Shown: positions 1 through 8,259, counted from the stretch's first letter. The stretch is 64,000 bases of DNA from an uncultured Chitinophagaceae bacterium (GCA_903884185.1 CAISDV010000063.1:1-64000), one strand, 5' to 3'. Translations and numbers: made by a program. Notes: generated from the sequence alone by a model not told the origin.

Positions 1-8
1 CCCAAAAT

Positions 9-82
9 GGCGAGGTAGCTCAGTTGGTTAGAGCACAGGATTCATAACCCTGAGGTCGGGAGTTCAAATCTCCTCCTCGCTA
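9..82 (+). tRNA. tRNA-Met (anticodon CAT)
   Basis: A complete cloverleaf can be drawn. The acceptor stem pairs 9-15 with 75-81 (one G-T pair), the D stem pairs 18-21 with 31-34, the anticodon stem pairs 36-40 with 48-52 (last pair A-C), and the T stem pairs 58-62 with 70-74. The anticodon CAT is at 43-45 and the discriminator is A82. CCA is not encoded. The T-loop is TTCAAAT. The first acceptor pair is G-T rather than the unpaired end expected for an initiator, so this is probably elongator Met. A lysidine-modified Ile2 tRNA cannot be excluded by eye. Confidence 0.95.
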
Positions 83-85
83 CAG

Positions 86-116
86 AAAGGTCTCCCATTG
101 GAGACCTTTTATTATT
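86..116 (+). terminator. Rho-independent terminator after tRNA-Met
   Basis: A perfect 10-bp stem pairs 86-95 with 100-109 around the 4-base loop CATT and runs into a T-rich stretch. It begins four bases after the tRNA discriminator, so it ends the tRNA transcript. Confidence 0.85.
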
Positions 117-266
117 TTATTCACACTTCTGAAATCTCTCACAGGCAGCATATTCACTTCCTGCCATATCTGTTAACAACATTATAAAGAAACGTGATAT
201 AATAAATTGCCCGAAGGTTATTCTTTTCTCACGCGTCTGATTGAATGTAACCCTAAATCTACCGAT

Positions 267-1445
267 ATGCATACCAACAAAATTGGAGCCGCAAAGGCCA
301 TGGGTATCTTTGTATCCATCATCAGCTTTTGTTCATGTCAAAAAGATACGATCATATCAACAGGTACAACAGTAACAACGGCTATCGCACAGGTAATAAG
401 CCTGCCTGCTACACCGTTTAATTATTCCAATCCATCCTTGCCCGCCTATCTTCTTACACCCAATATTAATGGGCAGATGAATACACCCACTAGCAATCCG
501 ATAACAGATGCAGGCGCTACTTTAGGAAGAGTATTGTTCTATGATAAAAATCTTTCTCTCAATAAAACCATTTCCTGTGCGTCCTGCCATAAACAGGAAA
601 ATTCTTTTGCAGATCCTGTTGCTTTCAGTGCTGGTTTTGCAAATGGCCATACAGCCAGGAATGCCATGTCATTGATAGATGCAAAATATTATCCCGACGG
701 AAAATTTTTTGGAGATGAAAGAGCCAATACTTTGGAGATACAAACACTTGGGCCTATTCAGAATCCTGTAGAAATGGGATTAACGTTAGATACACTGGTT
801 GGCAGGTTAAATGCGCTATCATATTATCCATCACTTTTTACAAAAGCATTTGGTGATCAATATATCAGCAGCGACCGGGTTTCACTGGCGCTTGCACAAT
901 TTGTACGTGCCATCGTTTCTTACCAGTCAAAATATGATGTGGGCAGACAATCATTTGCAGCCAATCAACCCATTGATAAAGTAAATTTTCCCAATTTCAC
1001 CGCAGATGAAAACAGGGGCAAGCAAATATTCTTTGATCCGCAGTTGAGCTCATGCGCTGCATGCCATGGTACTGAAACCTTTACAGCACCCGGACCAAAA
1101 AATAACGGGCTTGATCTTGTTTATACAGATCCAGGTGTTGGTGGAATTACAGGTATCACTGCACAGAATGGTGATTTCAAAGTGCCTTCTTTGCGGAACA
1201 TTGAACTTACCGCACCGTATATGCACGATGGCCGCTTTACTACATTGGAACAGGTGGTGGAACATTACAGCACCGGGATAAAAGCCAATGCCAATTTATC
1301 GCAACAATTAAAAACGCCTAACAATACACCAAGATTATTAAATCTTTCTACTTCAGACAAAGCGGCGTTGGTTGCATTTATGAAAACGCTTACGGATAGA
1401 AGTGTAACAACGGATGTGAAGTATTCGAATCCGTTTATGAAATAG
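267..1445 (+). CDS. diheme cytochrome c peroxidase / MauG-family lipoprotein
   Basis: Periplasmic diheme c-type cytochrome of the bacterial cytochrome c peroxidase/MauG family, which reduces peroxide or oxidises a partner protein with electrons from a small donor. Two CXXCH heme sites are visible, CASCH at about residues 104-108 and CAACH at about 263-267, followed by the typical C-terminal segment VPSLRNIELTAPYMHDGRF. The ATG at 267 gives a hydrophobic leader ending FCSC, consistent with a lipoprotein signal. The frame is open from 207, but those 20 extra residues do not look like a signal, and a start at 300 would make the leader too short. It is monocistronic. The TAG stop runs straight into a heptamer repeat array. 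Family assignment is firm; the substrate is unknown. Confidence 0.9.
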   Translation: MHTNKIGAAKAMGIFVSIISFCSCQKDTIISTGTTVTTAIAQVISLPATPFNYSNPSLPAYLLTPNINGQMNTPTSNPITDAGATLGRVLFYDKNLSLNKTISCASCHKQENSFADPVAFSAGFANGHTARNAMSLIDAKYYPDGKFFGDERANTLEIQTLGPIQNPVEMGLTLDTLVGRLNALSYYPSLFTKAFGDQYISSDRVSLALAQFVRAIVSYQSKYDVGRQSFAANQPIDKVNFPNFTADENRGKQIFFDPQLSSCAACHGTETFTAPGPKNNGLDLVYTDPGVGGITGITAQNGDFKVPSLRNIELTAPYMHDGRFTTLEQVVEHYSTGIKANANLSQQLKTPNNTPRLLNLSTSDKAALVAFMKTLTDRSVTTDVKYSNPFMK

Positions 1446-1516
1446 TTATCAGTTGCCGGTTGCTAGTTGCTAGTTGATACCCTCGCTATGATTTACCCGA
1501 CTATATCGTCCAAGCG
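1446..1516 (+). repeat. heptamer array (TTGCTAG type) plus conserved core
   Basis: Five consecutive 7-mers follow the peroxidase stop codon at 1446-1480: TTATCAG, TTGCCGG, TTGCTAG twice, TTGATAC. After a 15-base spacer, 1496-1516 carries the core CCCGACTATATCGTCCAAGCG. It matches, with five differences in 21, the core beside the S23 gene at 25566. No gene lies in the gap. Confidence 0.7.
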
Positions 1517-1532
1517 AATGTTTGTGCAGAAA

Positions 1533-3599
1533 TTAATACTGTAATAACTTATTGATCCTCTCTGCAACTTTAGCGGCTGTTGGTAACATCATTGCTTCGA
1601 GTGCAAGATTAATAGGCACTGCAGGGAGATTGAGCGCTCCCATTACTTCTACCTTGGCATCCAGAAAATGGTAACAATGATTGGAGATACGAAGTGATAA
1701 AGCTTCTGCAAATGAATTGTTCTGCTGCTCTTCACTTAGCACGATCACTTTACCATGTTTGATAACTGAATCAAAAATTAATTTTTCATCTAAAGGAAAT
1801 AAAGTTCGCAGGTCAACGATCTCTATCTGCCCGGGGAAATTTTTTGCTGCATTCTTCGCCCAATAGACTCCCATACCATAAGTGATGATGCAAACTGTTT
1901 CACCATTTTTAACTTTATTCGAATCAGCGGATAAAACAATATTTCCTTTTCCTAATGGTACAATATAATCTTTAGATGGCTCAGTTGTTTTTGCATCTTC
2001 TGTACCAGGCACTTTACTCCAGTATAAACCTTTATGCTCCAGCATTACAACAGGATTAGGATCATGGAATGCGGCTTTCATCAATCCCTTCATATCTGCT
2101 GCATTAGAAGGATAAACGATTTTGATCCCTTTAATGCTCAGTAGAGTGCTTTCCATACTGCCGCTATGATAAGGGCCACCGCCACCATAAGCCCCCACCG
2201 GCACACGCAATATCATCTGCACAGGAAATTTTCCATTGGTTAAGTAGTTCGACTTGGCGATCTCGGTGATCAATTGATTGATGGCTGGATAGATATAATC
2301 ACCAAACTGTACTTCTACAATGGGCTTCATTCCCAAAGCAGATAACCCCGCAGTTGATCCCACTATATATGCTTCCTGTATAGCAGTACTAAATACACGA
2401 TGGTCTCCAAATTTTTCTGCCAGTGTGGCTGTTTCCCTGAAAACACCACCCAGCCTGCGTCCTACGTCCTGTCCGTATAAAATAGCTTCGGGATGATCCT
2501 CCATGATCTCTTCAATGGCATGCAAGGCAGCATCTACCATGATTATTTTTTCGGCTCCTTTTGGTGACCTGTTTCCTTTTTCTTCTTTTATTCTGGATGG
2601 TGCAAAAATATTTTCTTCTACAGAACTTGTATCTGGCTCTGCTGCAACTTGTGCTCTTGCAAAAGCTTCGCTCACTTCACGCTGCGCAATAGTTTCTACT
2701 TCATTGATCTCATGTTCGGTATAATTTAAACCGGTCAACAGCATCCGTAGTTTAGGAAGAGGGTCAAACGATCCATGCTTCAAAAGGTCTTCGCGGTTGC
2801 GATAAAATTCTCTTCTTACACCACTTGTATGATGACCCAGCAATGGCACTTTTGCATGAACTAATACAGGGCAACGTTCCCTTCGCGCATAATCTACAGC
2901 AATGTTCATTGTTTCATAACTGCTTATCAGATCGCTTCCATCACATTGCATTCGTTTCAGGCCTTTAAACCCCGCAGCATACTCATACGCATCCATGGCC
3001 CTGAATTCTTCTGCAGATGCACTGATGCTCCATTGATTATCCTGTATCAGATAAATGATAGGCAGTTGTTTTAATACAGCAAACTGCAATGCTTCACTTA
3101 CTTCTCCTTCCGTAACACTTCCGTCGCCCATAGAACAGATCACAACGGGGTTCTCTCCATTGCTTCCTTTTTTTAAGAGTGATGGATTATTTCTTTCGAG
3201 GTATTGAATGCCTTGTGCAAGGCCCGTTGTAGGAATAGCCTGCATGCCGGTAGCGCTGCTTTGGTGCATAATCCCGGGGCGGTTGGGTGTTTTATTACTT
3301 GGATGGCAATAATAAGAACGACCCCCTGAAAATGGATCGTCTTTTTTTGCAAGCAATTGCAGCATTAATTCATACGGAGTAAAACCAACGGTAAGCATGA
3401 TGCTGTCATCCCTGTAATAAGGGCTTAACCAATCAACCGGTAAGAGTTGGAGGCCCGCTGCTATCTGAATTGCTTCATGCCCGCGGGAAGTAGAATGCAC
3501 ATATTTGCATACCTGTTTATTGGCCTCGTAGGTATCGCACATGGCCTTTGCGGTGACCATCAGTTTGTACGCCCACATCAGTTTATCTCTGTTCAGCAT
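1533..3599 (-). CDS. fused alpha/beta E1 of a branched-chain-type 2-oxoacid dehydrogenase
   Basis: Thiamine diphosphate-dependent E1 that decarboxylates a 2-oxoacid, probably branched-chain, and loads the acyl group on the lipoyl domain of E2. The alpha and beta chains, usually separate (BkdA1/BkdA2), are one 688-residue protein. The alpha half (about 1-330) has the ThDP motif GDGSVTEGEVSEALQ and ends it in QDNQWSIS. The beta half (about 350-688) has YGQDVGRRLGGVFRET and the transketolase C-terminal domain. The linker near 325-350 is charged and probably flexible. The fusion is common in Bacteroidota. No E2 or E3 gene is nearby, so these partners must lie elsewhere. The FAH-family gene 31 bases upstream on the same strand may be cotranscribed. 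Substrate specificity is inferred. Confidence 0.9.
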   Translation of the reverse strand: MLNRDKLMWAYKLMVTAKAMCDTYEANKQVCKYVHSTSRGHEAIQIAAGLQLLPVDWLSPYYRDDSIMLTVGFTPYELMLQLLAKKDDPFSGGRSYYCHPSNKTPNRPGIMHQSSATGMQAIPTTGLAQGIQYLERNNPSLLKKGSNGENPVVICSMGDGSVTEGEVSEALQFAVLKQLPIIYLIQDNQWSISASAEEFRAMDAYEYAAGFKGLKRMQCDGSDLISSYETMNIAVDYARRERCPVLVHAKVPLLGHHTSGVRREFYRNREDLLKHGSFDPLPKLRMLLTGLNYTEHEINEVETIAQREVSEAFARAQVAAEPDTSSVEENIFAPSRIKEEKGNRSPKGAEKIIMVDAALHAIEEIMEDHPEAILYGQDVGRRLGGVFRETATLAEKFGDHRVFSTAIQEAYIVGSTAGLSALGMKPIVEVQFGDYIYPAINQLITEIAKSNYLTNGKFPVQMILRVPVGAYGGGGPYHSGSMESTLLSIKGIKIVYPSNAADMKGLMKAAFHDPNPVVMLEHKGLYWSKVPGTEDAKTTEPSKDYIVPLGKGNIVLSADSNKVKNGETVCIITYGMGVYWAKNAAKNFPGQIEIVDLRTLFPLDEKLIFDSVIKHGKVIVLSEEQQNNSFAEALSLRISNHCYHFLDAKVEVMGALNLPAVPINLALEAMMLPTAAKVAERINKLLQY

Positions 3600-3630
3600 C
3601 TCTTATACGTATAGTGCGATAGTGTTATCA

Positions 3631-4242
3631 TTACCTGATCTCCAGTTCAAACATTCTTTCATCACCCAAAAAACCTTCCAGCACATCTCCTGTAACACAC
3701 TCACCCACTCCTGCAGGAGTTCCGGTAAAAATAAGGTCGCCAATATTCAGGGAAAAATACGTAGAAATATGAGACACTATATGATCGAAGGAAAAGATCA
3801 TGTCTTTGCTGTTTCCCGACTGCACTGTCCCCTTGTTTTTTTGCAATGAAAAAAGAATTGGATTCTTCAACATGACCGGAGTAATATCTACCCATGTGCC
3901 CACCACTGCCGAATTATCCCAGGCTTTTGCTTTTTCCCAGGGCAGTCCTTTCTTTTTTAATTCAGCTTGTATGTCCCTTGCTGTGAAGTCGATCCCTGCC
4001 GTAATACGGTCATAATATTTCCCTGCCTGGTCCTGCGGTATATATTTTCCATTCTTGCAAATATTCAATACCAGTTCCACTTCATAATGAAGTTCATTAG
4101 AGAATTCTGGATAATAGAATGGAGTTGGTCCCTGCAGCAAAGCGCTTTTGGGCTTCATGAATATGACGGGTTCTTCAGGAACTTCATTTTTCAGTTCTTT
4201 TGCATGGTCGGCGTAGTTCCTTCCAACGCAGAATATTTTCAT
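3631..4242 (-). CDS. fumarylacetoacetate hydrolase (FAH)-family protein
   Basis: A 203-residue single-domain FAH-family enzyme of the FAHD1/YcgM type. Members are metal-dependent hydrolases, decarboxylases or isomerases acting on 2-oxo acids such as acylpyruvates or oxaloacetate. Visible signatures are VGRNYADHAKEL at the N-terminus, FMKPKSALL, the metal-binding HYEVELV, DFTARDIQ, and FTGTPAGVG near the C-terminus. Length is normal for the short subfamily. The start at 4242 lies directly before the conserved N-terminal strand. It is transcribed toward the E1 gene with a 31-base gap, so the two may share a message. The substrate cannot be read from the sequence. Confidence 0.88.
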   Translation of the reverse strand: MKIFCVGRNYADHAKELKNEVPEEPVIFMKPKSALLQGPTPFYYPEFSNELHYEVELVLNICKNGKYIPQDQAGKYYDRITAGIDFTARDIQAELKKKGLPWEKAKAWDNSAVVGTWVDITPVMLKNPILFSLQKNKGTVQSGNSKDMIFSFDHIVSHISTYFSLNIGDLIFTGTPAGVGECVTGDVLEGFLGDERMFELEIR

Positions 4243-4262
4243 GGTTTGGTTGTTATGTTACG

Positions 4263-4362
4263 GGTTACTGGTTTCTAGTTACTGGTAATCGTTTTAATAG
4301 CATGAATTTCTGTGTTCCGTGTAGCATTAACCGGTAACTAGTAATCCGCCTAGGCGGACAAC
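4263..4362 (+). repeat. heptamer array with CCGCCTAGGCGG palindrome
   Basis: The 162-base gap between the FAH-family gene and pth holds four 7-mers at 4263-4290 (GGTTACT, GGTTTCT, AGTTACT, GGTAATC). After a non-repeat spacer come ACCGGTA, ACTAGTA and the perfect palindrome CCGCCTAGGCGG at 4346-4357. The segment around the palindrome recurs almost unchanged at 21443-21466. Confidence 0.7.
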
Positions 4363-4404
4363 CGATATGCAGCCACAACAATAACAGAAATCCCTCACCG
4401 TTTA

Positions 4405-4980
4405 TTATGTAAAACTCAAAGTATTTACCGCATTCATAGCCCTTTCAATACCCGTTGTGGCAAACAATTCTATGGCTTCTACACATTTCTCAATCTTTTT
4501 CTGGATAATGGGAATTTCCTCCGGAAACCACTTCCCTAAAACAAATTCAGACTGCATTCCTTTGGGGAATTGACTACCAATACCAAAGCGAAGTTTAGGA
4601 TAGGCATCTGTACCAAGTGTGAGTTGGATATCACGTAACCCATTATGTCCTGCATCACTGCCTGAAGGGCGTATCCTTAATTTCGAAACAGGCAATGCCA
4701 GGTCGTCAACAATGGTAAATGTATTGGCCAGTTCTATTTTTTCTTTGTCCATCCAATATTTGAATGCTTTACCGCTCAGGTTCATAAAGGTGGTAGGCTT
4801 GATACAAATAAATGTCTTGCCTTTCCATTTCAATTCTGCAGTATAAGCCAGCCGACCAGTTTGGAACAATCCGCCATGTTTCAACACAAAAGCATCCACC
4901 ACATCAAAGCCAATATTATGGCGCGTGTGATGGTATTCGGGACCGGCATTTCCAAGTCCTATGATCAGAAAACGGTTCAT
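4405..4980 (-). CDS. pth: peptidyl-tRNA hydrolase
   Basis: Cleaves the ester bond of peptidyl-tRNAs released early from ribosomes and so recycles tRNA. The 191-residue length is standard. The N-terminal motif LGNAGPEYHHTRHNIGF carries the substrate Asn (residue 11) and the catalytic His (residue 21). VDDLALPVSKLRIRPSGSD holds the conserved Asp, and SDAGHNGLRDI follows. It lies downstream of rplY on the same strand, a frequent pairing in Bacteroidota. A terminator-like hairpin between them suggests partly separate transcripts. Confidence 0.97.
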   Translation of the reverse strand: MNRFLIIGLGNAGPEYHHTRHNIGFDVVDAFVLKHGGLFQTGRLAYTAELKWKGKTFICIKPTTFMNLSGKAFKYWMDKEKIELANTFTIVDDLALPVSKLRIRPSGSDAGHNGLRDIQLTLGTDAYPKLRFGIGSQFPKGMQSEFVLGKWFPEEIPIIQKKIEKCVEAIELFATTGIERAMNAVNTLSFT

Positions 4981-5020
4981 GGTTGTAAAAATATTACAAA
5001 TACTGTTGGCGAAGTTGTAT

Positions 5021-5053
5021 AAAAAAAATCCTCTCCGCTGAGCGGAAAGGATT
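5021..5053 (-). terminator. terminator downstream of rplY
   Basis: Read on the minus strand, an 11-bp stem with one internal mismatch (5027-5038 with 5042-5053, loop TGA) is followed by eight T residues. It starts 20 bases after the rplY stop and precedes pth. Confidence 0.8.
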
Positions 5054-5072
5054 CTATAAAAAAGAGTATTTA

Positions 5073-5732
5073 CTATTTCTTCTTTCCGGCAGCTTTCGCA
5101 GGAGCAGCGGCAGCAGCAGGTGTAGCAGCGGCAGGTGCAGCGGCAGCAGGTGTACCGGCAGCAGGAGCAGCAGCTTCTTCCTGTTTCAGGAGTCGCGTCA
5201 ATACTACAGATGCGATCGGGATACGTGGAGAGTTTAACACTTCCAAGTTATCCAGTTTTACATCCTGTACGCGGATATTACCATTCAATTCAAGATTGGT
5301 CACATCCACTTCGATGAACTCTTTCAAATATTTTGGTAAGGTCTTTACCTTTAGCGACTTCATCTTGGTGATGAGTTTACCGCCTTCTTTTACGCCTATA
5401 GAAGCGCCAGTAAATTGAATAGGCAGGTCTGCCACTACTTTTTTGTCGCCCACTAATTCAAGCAGGTCAACATGGATCAGGTCATCGCTCACTTTATCAA
5501 ACTGAAGGTCTTTCAGAATGCATTTGTAAGTTTTGTCCCCAACCTGTACTTCGGTTAATTGGAATTCAGCGGTGTAAACCAGTGGCCTGAAGGCCTTTGC
5601 AGAAGCCGAGAAATTTACTTCTGCGGCACCCCCGTAAATTACACCTGGCACTAATTCCTGAGAGCGAAGCTGGCGGGTGGCTTTTTTGCCAAATTCGGTC
5701 CTCAGTTGTCCTTCGATTGTAATCGTTTTCAT
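5073..5732 (-). CDS. rplY: 50S ribosomal protein L25 (CTC/TL5 long form)
   Basis: Ribosomal protein of the L25/TL5/CTC family that binds 5S rRNA. The N-terminal L25 domain starts MKTITIEGQLRTEFGKKATR and carries VPGVIYGG. The C-terminal beta domain follows (about 95-180, with the PIQFTGASIGVKEGGKL segment). At 219 residues it is the long two-domain form. The last ~40 residues are an Ala/Pro-rich tail ending GKKK, common in Bacteroidota L25 and probably disordered. Its DNA is a GCAGCAGCGG-like run, so the length may vary between strains. prs lies upstream on the same strand across a 92-base gap that contains a heptamer array. Confidence 0.95.
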   Translation of the reverse strand: MKTITIEGQLRTEFGKKATRQLRSQELVPGVIYGGAAEVNFSASAKAFRPLVYTAEFQLTEVQVGDKTYKCILKDLQFDKVSDDLIHVDLLELVGDKKVVADLPIQFTGASIGVKEGGKLITKMKSLKVKTLPKYLKEFIEVDVTNLELNGNIRVQDVKLDNLEVLNSPRIPIASVVLTRLLKQEEAAAPAAGTPAAAAPAAATPAAAAAPAKAAGKKK

Positions 5733-5773
5733 TGTTGTTTGTTTTGTTTTATATAAAAGAACTTATTGTTACT

Positions 5774-5822
5774 CAAATCTCCTATCCCCAATCTCGCATC
5801 CCATATCCCGCATCTCAAATCA
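5774..5822 (-). repeat. heptamer array (GATRCGR family)
   Basis: Seven consecutive 7-mers read on the plus strand as CAAATCT, CCTATCC, CCAATCT, CGCATCC, CATATCC, CGCATCT and CAAATCA. This is the minus-strand form of the GATRCGR family. The array continues imperfectly into the prs stop codon (TGA, 5825-5827), so it forms the 3' end of the prs transcript. Confidence 0.7.
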
Positions 5823-5824
5823 CA

Positions 5825-6784
5825 TCACTTCTTATCCCTCCCCCTCAACTGCGAATGAATAAAGAGGCTGGTGATACTTTTATTTTCATATGCATTCCTT
5901 ATCGCTATTGCAAAAAGGTCTGCTACGGAAAGAACTTTTATTTTTTTACTCTCCCCTCTCAGCGGGATGGTATCGCATACGATCAATTCTTCCAACACAC
6001 TGTTATCGATATTCTCGTATGCTTTTCCACTCAAAACAGGATGTGTACATAAAGCTCTTACACTTCTTGCTCCTTTTTCCTTCATTAACCCTGCACTTTT
6101 TGCGAGGGTACCACCGGTATCGCAGATATCATCTATCAAAACGATATCCCTATCCTTCACATCACCTATCACCACCATGCTCGCTATTTCGTTAGCTCGT
6201 TTCCTGTGTTTATCACAGATCACCATTTCTACATTGAAATAACTCGCAATTTCACGTACCCTGTTGGTACTTCCCACATCGGGGGCCGCAAAGGTAAGGT
6301 TTGGCAGCCTTAATTGTTCAATATAAGGGATAAAAATCGCTGAACTGTCGAGATGATCAACCGGGATATCAAAGAAAGCTTGGATTTGTGGAGCGTGTAA
6401 ATCCATGGTAATCACCCTATTAGCTCCTGCGGCTTCCAGAAGCGTGGCTACCAGCTTGGAACCAATGGCTACACGGGGCTTATCCTTCCTGTCCTGCCTG
6501 GCAAAACCATAATAAGGGATCACTGCAACGATCAGGTGGGCACTGGCACGTTTGGCAGCATCGATCATCAGCAACAGCTCCATCAGGTTATCCATGGGGG
6601 CATAAGTGCTTTGCACCAGGAAAACATAATCACCGCGGATACTTTCGAGAAAAATGGGCTGAAATTCCCCATCGCTGAACTTCTGGATATTTATTTTGCC
6701 CAGGGGGGCTCCAAAGCGTTGTGCTATCTTTTCGGCTAAGCGTTGCGACCCTGTACCGGAAAAGATCTTGACAGATGGGTTCAT
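5825..6784 (-). CDS. prs: ribose-phosphate pyrophosphokinase
   Basis: Makes PRPP from ribose 5-phosphate and ATP for purine, pyrimidine, His, Trp and NAD synthesis. The 319-residue length is normal. Signatures include FSGTGSQRLAEKIAQRFG at the N-terminus, FSDGEFQP, YYGFARQDRK, and the PRPP loop VLIDDICDTGGTLAKSAG. It is a class I enzyme. The start at 6784 precedes a short hydrophobic strand typical of the family. It is transcribed away from radC. The 173-base divergent gap contains a heptamer array. The last codons overlap another array, but the C-terminus GRDKK looks ordinary. Confidence 0.97.
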   Translation of the reverse strand: MNPSVKIFSGTGSQRLAEKIAQRFGAPLGKINIQKFSDGEFQPIFLESIRGDYVFLVQSTYAPMDNLMELLLMIDAAKRASAHLIVAVIPYYGFARQDRKDKPRVAIGSKLVATLLEAAGANRVITMDLHAPQIQAFFDIPVDHLDSSAIFIPYIEQLRLPNLTFAAPDVGSTNRVREIASYFNVEMVICDKHRKRANEIASMVVIGDVKDRDIVLIDDICDTGGTLAKSAGLMKEKGARSVRALCTHPVLSGKAYENIDNSVLEELIVCDTIPLRGESKKIKVLSVADLFAIAIRNAYENKSITSLFIHSQLRGRDKK

Positions 6785-6821
6785 AGCGTGATAGATTGCC
6801 GCGAAGATAAAGATTCGTTGG

Positions 6822-6891
6822 GAGATTTGAGATACGGGATTTGGAATGGGGGATTGAGGATACGAGATGGGTGATAGGTGATATGAGATTG
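6822..6891 (+). repeat. heptamer array (GATRCGR family)
   Basis: Ten in-phase 7-mers: GAGATTT, GAGATAC, GGGATTT, GGAATGG, GGGATTG, AGGATAC, GAGATGG, GTGATAG, GTGATAT, GAGATTG. The array sits between divergent prs and radC, so here it lies in a promoter region rather than a 3' end. Confidence 0.75.
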
Positions 6892-6896
6892 GGGTG

Positions 6897-6904
6897 TATA
6901 TTTG
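6897..6904 (+). promoter_or_regulatory. TAnnTTTG -7 element for radC
   Basis: TATATTTG matches the Bacteroidota -7 consensus and would give radC a leader of about 50 bases. No confident -33 element was identified; the upstream DNA is the heptamer array. Confidence 0.4.
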
Positions 6905-6957
6905 ATTTCCCCTGCATTTATCTGCATATCTGCTCCATGATGCCTTAAACTACGATC

Positions 6958-7650
6958 ATGGAAAAACACACAATCAAAAACTGGGCACAGGACGACAGGC
7001 CAAGAGAGAAATTAATGCTCAAGGGAACCAACGCATTAAGTAATTCCGAATTAATTGCTATTCTCATTCGCAATGGCACACAGGACAAAAGCGCTGTAGA
7101 TGTAGCAAAAGAGTTATTGACTGTTGCCTGCGAGAATAATCTTCAGAAATTAAGCAGGTTATCCGTGAATGAAATCGTTCGCCTGAAAATAAAAGGCATT
7201 GGTAAAGTCAAAGCAACAATTATAGCTGCCGCATTGGAGTTGGGCTCCAGGAGGGATGCAACCGACAAGAAACGGGATGTAATTGTTACCAGTAGTGATA
7301 TTGCAAATTACCTGCGCGCAAAACTGCAATACAAACAACATGAGGTGTTTGTTGTTATCTATCTCAACAGGGCAAATAAGGTATTGCATTATGAGATCAT
7401 CAGCGAAGGCGGTATTACTGGTACCATTGCCGATCCAAGGGTGATCATAAAAAAGGCATTGGAACAAAATGCTACAGCCCTTATTCTTTCACACAATCAT
7501 CCCAGTGGCAGTATTAAACCAAGCAGGCATGATGAGCAGTTGACTCAAAAAATAAAAGAAGCCGCGGTTTTTTTTGACCTGAAGGTGATCGATCACATCA
7601 TCGTAAGTGATGAAGGGTTTTATAGTTTTTCAGACTCCGGATTGTTGTGA
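6958..7650 (+). CDS. radC: RadC family JAB/MPN domain protein
   Basis: RadC/YeeS-family protein, historically called a DNA-repair protein; its biochemical role is unsettled. The N-terminal part (about 1-75) has helix-hairpin-helix features with IKGIGKVKA. The C-terminal JAB/MPN domain (about 105-230) carries the zinc motif SHNHPSGSIKPSRHDE plus the downstream Asp, so the metal site is intact. The 230-residue length is normal. The stop TGA and the stop of the convergent DUF3467 gene together form the palindrome TGATCA with no spacer. Confidence 0.93.
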   Translation: MEKHTIKNWAQDDRPREKLMLKGTNALSNSELIAILIRNGTQDKSAVDVAKELLTVACENNLQKLSRLSVNEIVRLKIKGIGKVKATIIAAALELGSRRDATDKKRDVIVTSSDIANYLRAKLQYKQHEVFVVIYLNRANKVLHYEIISEGGITGTIADPRVIIKKALEQNATALILSHNHPSGSIKPSRHDEQLTQKIKEAAVFFDLKVIDHIIVSDEGFYSFSDSGLL

Positions 7651-7959
7651 TCAAGCTTGAGCAGTCGGCCCACCAAAATTCATTGGTATTTCCACTTGCT
7701 CAAGATCCTGTATGCTGCCATTAGCTGTTTCGTAACGGCTAACATTATCGATCAATGCTTTCATGAAACGTTTTGCATGCATGGGCGTAAAAATAATACG
7801 GCTTTTTACTTTGCTCTTGGGAGTGCCAGGCATTACATTCACAAAATCAATAACAAATTCGGCATGACTATGTGTAATGATGGCGAGATTTGCATAAGCG
7901 CCTTCGGCTACTTCTTCAGAAATCTCAATATTTAGTTGATTGGGTGGTTGCTGTTCCAT
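7651..7959 (-). CDS. DUF3467 domain protein
   Basis: A 102-residue cytosolic protein of the DUF3467 family. It is recognised from EEVAEGAYANLAIITHSHAEFVIDFVNVMPG-type sequence (key residues near 15-45) and PMHAKRFMKALIDNV near 60-75. No signal peptide, membrane segment or catalytic motif is evident. The function is unknown. It is convergent with radC and abuts it exactly. A TAnnTTTG element lies 13 bases upstream of the ATG. Confidence 0.85.
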   Translation of the reverse strand: MEQQPPNQLNIEISEEVAEGAYANLAIITHSHAEFVIDFVNVMPGTPKSKVKSRIIFTPMHAKRFMKALIDNVSRYETANGSIQDLEQVEIPMNFGGPTAQA

Positions 7960-7972
7960 TAGATTGTTTTTG

Positions 7973-7980
7973 CAAAAGTA
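7973..7980 (-). promoter_or_regulatory. TAnnTTTG -7 element for the DUF3467 gene
   Basis: On the minus strand the octamer TACTTTTG ends 13 bases before the ATG at 7959, so the leader would be very short. Confidence 0.45.
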
Positions 7981-8025
7981 TCTTAATATCAGTAATTGAA
8001 AACAGAAAAAAAATGTCGCCTGTGT

Positions 8026-8185
8026 GGTGCGAGATACGTGATGTGGGTTCGCGAATACCTAATACTCGCACCTTCTACCAGTATTCGCACCGCCGCCTCT
8101 TTTTGTTCGGTTCCGACGCAGTCGGAATTGGAAAAATGCGAAGCATATTTTTCCAAAGAACAAAAAGCAGCGGCGGTGCGAATAC
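8026..8185. repeat. branched palindromic element (multi-hairpin)
   Basis: A long perfect outer stem of 16 bp pairs GTATTCGCACCGCCGC (8081-8096) with its complement at 8170-8185. Inside it TTTTTGTTC (8100-8108) pairs with GAACAAAAA (8158-8166). Two hairpins sit within: TTCCGAC/GTCGGAA at 8111-8127 with a 3-base loop, and a 10-bp stem pairing 8128-8137 with 8147-8156. A further hairpin pairs GGTGCGAG (8026-8033) with CTCGCACC (8065-8072). The result is a three-way junction with no convincing coding content. It could be a MITE-like mobile element, a structured RNA or a bidirectional terminator between two minus-strand genes. Confidence 0.75.
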
Positions 8186-8215
8186 GAGGCCACCCGGCCA
8201 GAGGGAAAAGGGATT

Positions 8216-8250
8216 GATACAAGATGCAGGATATGGGATGCGGGATGCGA
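8216..8250 (+). repeat. short heptamer array (GATRCGR family)
   Basis: Five in-phase 7-mers: GATACAA, GATGCAG, GATATGG, GATGCGG, GATGCGA. They end ten bases before the 3' end of the frameshifted CHU_C gene. Confidence 0.7.
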
Positions 8251-8259
8251 TAATTAAAA

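Noticed and set aside
5073-5200. Ala/Pro-rich end of rplY as an unusual repeat fusion
   Set aside because: Low-complexity Ala/Pro/Lys tails are ordinary in L25 proteins of this phylum.
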